Of a stretch of 64,000 bases of DNA, positions 62,691-64,000 are shown in pieces. Numbering within the stretch: position 1 is the first letter of the stretch; each line of letters starts with the position of its first letter. Both the position numbers and the translations under genes were made by a program. The notes beneath the pieces are model-generated. The model was not told the origin of the DNA. It searched no databases and worked only from the letters and a program-made list of their open reading frames with translations. The DNA lies in assembly GCF_020829645.1 (NCBI RefSeq), contig NZ_JAIVFS010000016.1, positions 1 through 64,000 of the forward strand. Direction: 5' to 3'. This DNA comes from Nostoc mirabile CHAB5784. GTDB taxonomy: Bacteria; Cyanobacteriota; Cyanobacteriia; Cyanobacteriales; Nostocaceae.

Positions 62691-64000
62691 TTACCCCTCA
62701 ATAGGCAACACATCTTCATTCAGCAAGGCGTAAAATTCCGGGACTTGATCCTCGACAAGTCGCAGTTCACTTGCGGCGATCGCTTCAAGTTCCAGCACCG
62801 TATCCCAGCGCAAATCACCAGCCCATCGCTGAAGGATGCCTTTAATTGCGTCTACCCCCTGCTTGATACCAGAGCGTAGCATTTCCACACAATGGAGTAG
62901 GGTCGTGCGATCTGTCGGGGATGGGTCACATTCCGTAGTATCCTCCCCCTCTAGTAGGGGTTTCACTATACAATCATGGGGGGGGGTGGATACCAATTCG
63001 CAATTGTGAATTCGCAATTCGCAATTTCTTGAAGTTAATTGCGAATTGCGAATTGCGAAAAGCAGCGAATTGCTTATTGGAGCTTTCTGCTCCCGTTTGC
63101 TTTGGCGGTGAGCAATTACATGTTTTGCAAATTCTAATTCCGACTTTGATAGCGAATAAATTTTCACCTGTTCACCGCGCTTCCCCTGCTTGCGGGAAGT
63201 CAACTTTAGTCCCAGCTGCTCTAGCAAAGTGGCCAGCAACCAAATAGGTTTACACTCTGACGACGGAACAGTAAACCCAAGAATTACTTTAACGTGAGCA
63301 GCACAAGATGAAGCGATCGCAATCATATTTATTAAGAGAGGGTCGTTGGCATTAACTTCGCCCCCAGCAACTAACCGCTCAAGGATCTGATGCAACCCCA
63401 AGTTGAACCGTGCTAGCCACCGCGCCGAGTAATTTCCCCAGTCCATACATAAAGCAAGCTTTTCTCGTTCGGTGCGGTCTTTGGTGGTGACAAGTTTTGG
63501 AGGCGTAGGGTATTCTCTGCCTGTGGCATCATCAATAATTATTCCCTCTGGTTTTGATAAAATTGCTTCAAGTCCAGCGATCGCTCTGATTAATCGACCG
63601 CCATTATCGAGTTCGACTAGTTCAGGCGTAACGTCGATACCGTAAGAGTCAAAAATGCGAAACTTTTCGTTTTCAAAAACTTCTTTGGGAGTGAGGTAAT
63701 CTTTACTCCTACGGGCGCGATACTCACTCGCTGTAATATTATTAGCCTTGGCAACAGCCGAATAATGGGCAGTGGACAAAGCCGCAGCCGCATTTTTCAT
63801 CCGTTCTCTTTGTTGGTCATCATCGTCATTACCCACTGAGATAAAGGTATTACCCATCTCGGTGAGGAGCGAGAGCAAATCATCACGCAGATTATTCAGA
63901 GAATAGTTACGGTTAGCCAGAATTTGACAGTAGGCATCCAACGCCCAATCTTTTTCAGCACCACGTTTACCCGAATCTCTGTGAATGCGAATTAGGAAAG
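62691..64000 (-). CDS. C-terminal part of a CyRepA-like plasmid replication protein (runs off window)
   Basis: The frame is open to the window end (its start is beyond 64000), giving at least 436 residues. Visible text includes ALDAYCQILANRNYSLNNL, RIFDSYGIDVTPELVELDNGG and WLARFNLGLHQILERLVAGG. It reminds me of the C-terminal parts of large cyanobacterial plasmid replication proteins (CyRepA1 type with DUF3854 and helicase domains), but the diagnostic domains would lie outside the window. Residues encoded by about 63000-63070 (SLLFAIRNSQLTSRNCEL) come from AATTGCG repeats inserted in frame. A decayed copy lies at 59938-60475. Confidence 0.5.
   Translation of the reverse strand, partial: FLIRIHRDSGKRGAEKDWALDAYCQILANRNYSLNNLRDDLLSLLTEMGNTFISVGNDDDDQQRERMKNAAAALSTAHYSAVAKANNITASEYRARRSKDYLTPKEVFENEKFRIFDSYGIDVTPELVELDNGGRLIRAIAGLEAILSKPEGIIIDDATGREYPTPPKLVTTKDRTEREKLALCMDWGNYSARWLARFNLGLHQILERLVAGGEVNANDPLLINMIAIASSCAAHVKVILGFTVPSSECKPIWLLATLLEQLGLKLTSRKQGKRGEQVKIYSLSKSELEFAKHVIAHRQSKREQKAPISNSLLFAIRNSQLTSRNCELRIHNCELVSTPPHDCIVKPLLEGEDTTECDPSPTDRTTLLHCVEMLRSGIKQGVDAIKGILQRWAGDLRWDTVLELEAIAASELRLVEDQVPEFYALLNEDVLPIEG

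Overview
The window reads as part of a large conjugative plasmid, or a plasmid-like integrative element, of a filamentous (Nostocales-type) cyanobacterium. The pointers are many HIP1 octamers (GCGATCGC), Nostoc-style short repeats (runs of AATTGCG, GGGGTTTAAGTCCCC hairpins, MITEs ending in ACCAATTC), a cyanobacterial group 2 sigma factor, and families otherwise typical of cyanobacterial plasmids. No tRNA, rRNA or CRISPR array was seen.

Layout. 0.7-4 kb: a small terpenoid locus with a DUF2600/YtpB-type large terpene synthase and a geranylgeranyl-reductase-family flavoprotein. 4-10.2 kb: a decayed accessory zone with a truncated MDR dehydrogenase, two frameshifted genes, a RecD2 fragment and a secreted-protein fragment, mixed with intact genes (tyrosine recombinase, zinc-ribbon protein, sigma factor). 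10.6-13.9 kb: ParA/ParB partition genes and small proteins. 14.2-18.4 kb: a 1422-residue methyltransferase plus Strawberry-notch-type helicase, similar in plan to phage anti-restriction DarB. 18.8-23.6 kb: a giant minus-strand protein with the motif set of two-barrel RNA polymerases of the cellular RdRP/QDE-1 type, including DYDGD; this is the most remarkable gene here. 24.2-26.9 kb: a full group II intron sitting inside a terminator hairpin. 27-30.5 kb: small plasmid genes and an actin-like ParM with its partner gene.

30.5-40.9 kb: a repeat- and hairpin-rich stretch (candidate oriT), a MOBV relaxase fused to a Toprim-like region, a Ycf46-like AAA+ ATPase, a DUF192 protein, a possible Bro-N protein, two P-loop NTPases and a membrane protein in a row, then a divergent response regulator and soluble histidine kinase. 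40.9-57.5 kb: a long minus-strand type IV secretion operon (VirB2, B3, B4, B5, B6, B8, B10, B9-like, an exported protein, VirD4, a degenerate relaxase-fold protein, a DUF3854 protein, a tail gene). No VirB11 or VirB1 was found. 57.5-64 kb: an IS630-family element that splits a lipoprotein gene, a pseudogene copy of the C-terminal part of a replication-type protein whose larger relative runs off the window end, a ribbon-helix-helix-like protein and a second tyrosine recombinase.

Together these form a self-transmissible replicon: relaxase, coupling protein and T4SS for transfer; ParAB and ParMR for maintenance; a probable replication protein at the right edge; anti-restriction and transcription functions (sigma factor, RNA-polymerase-like protein) as likely establishment or life-cycle genes; and a small terpenoid pathway as cargo. 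Functions are read from motifs by eye; no database search was possible.
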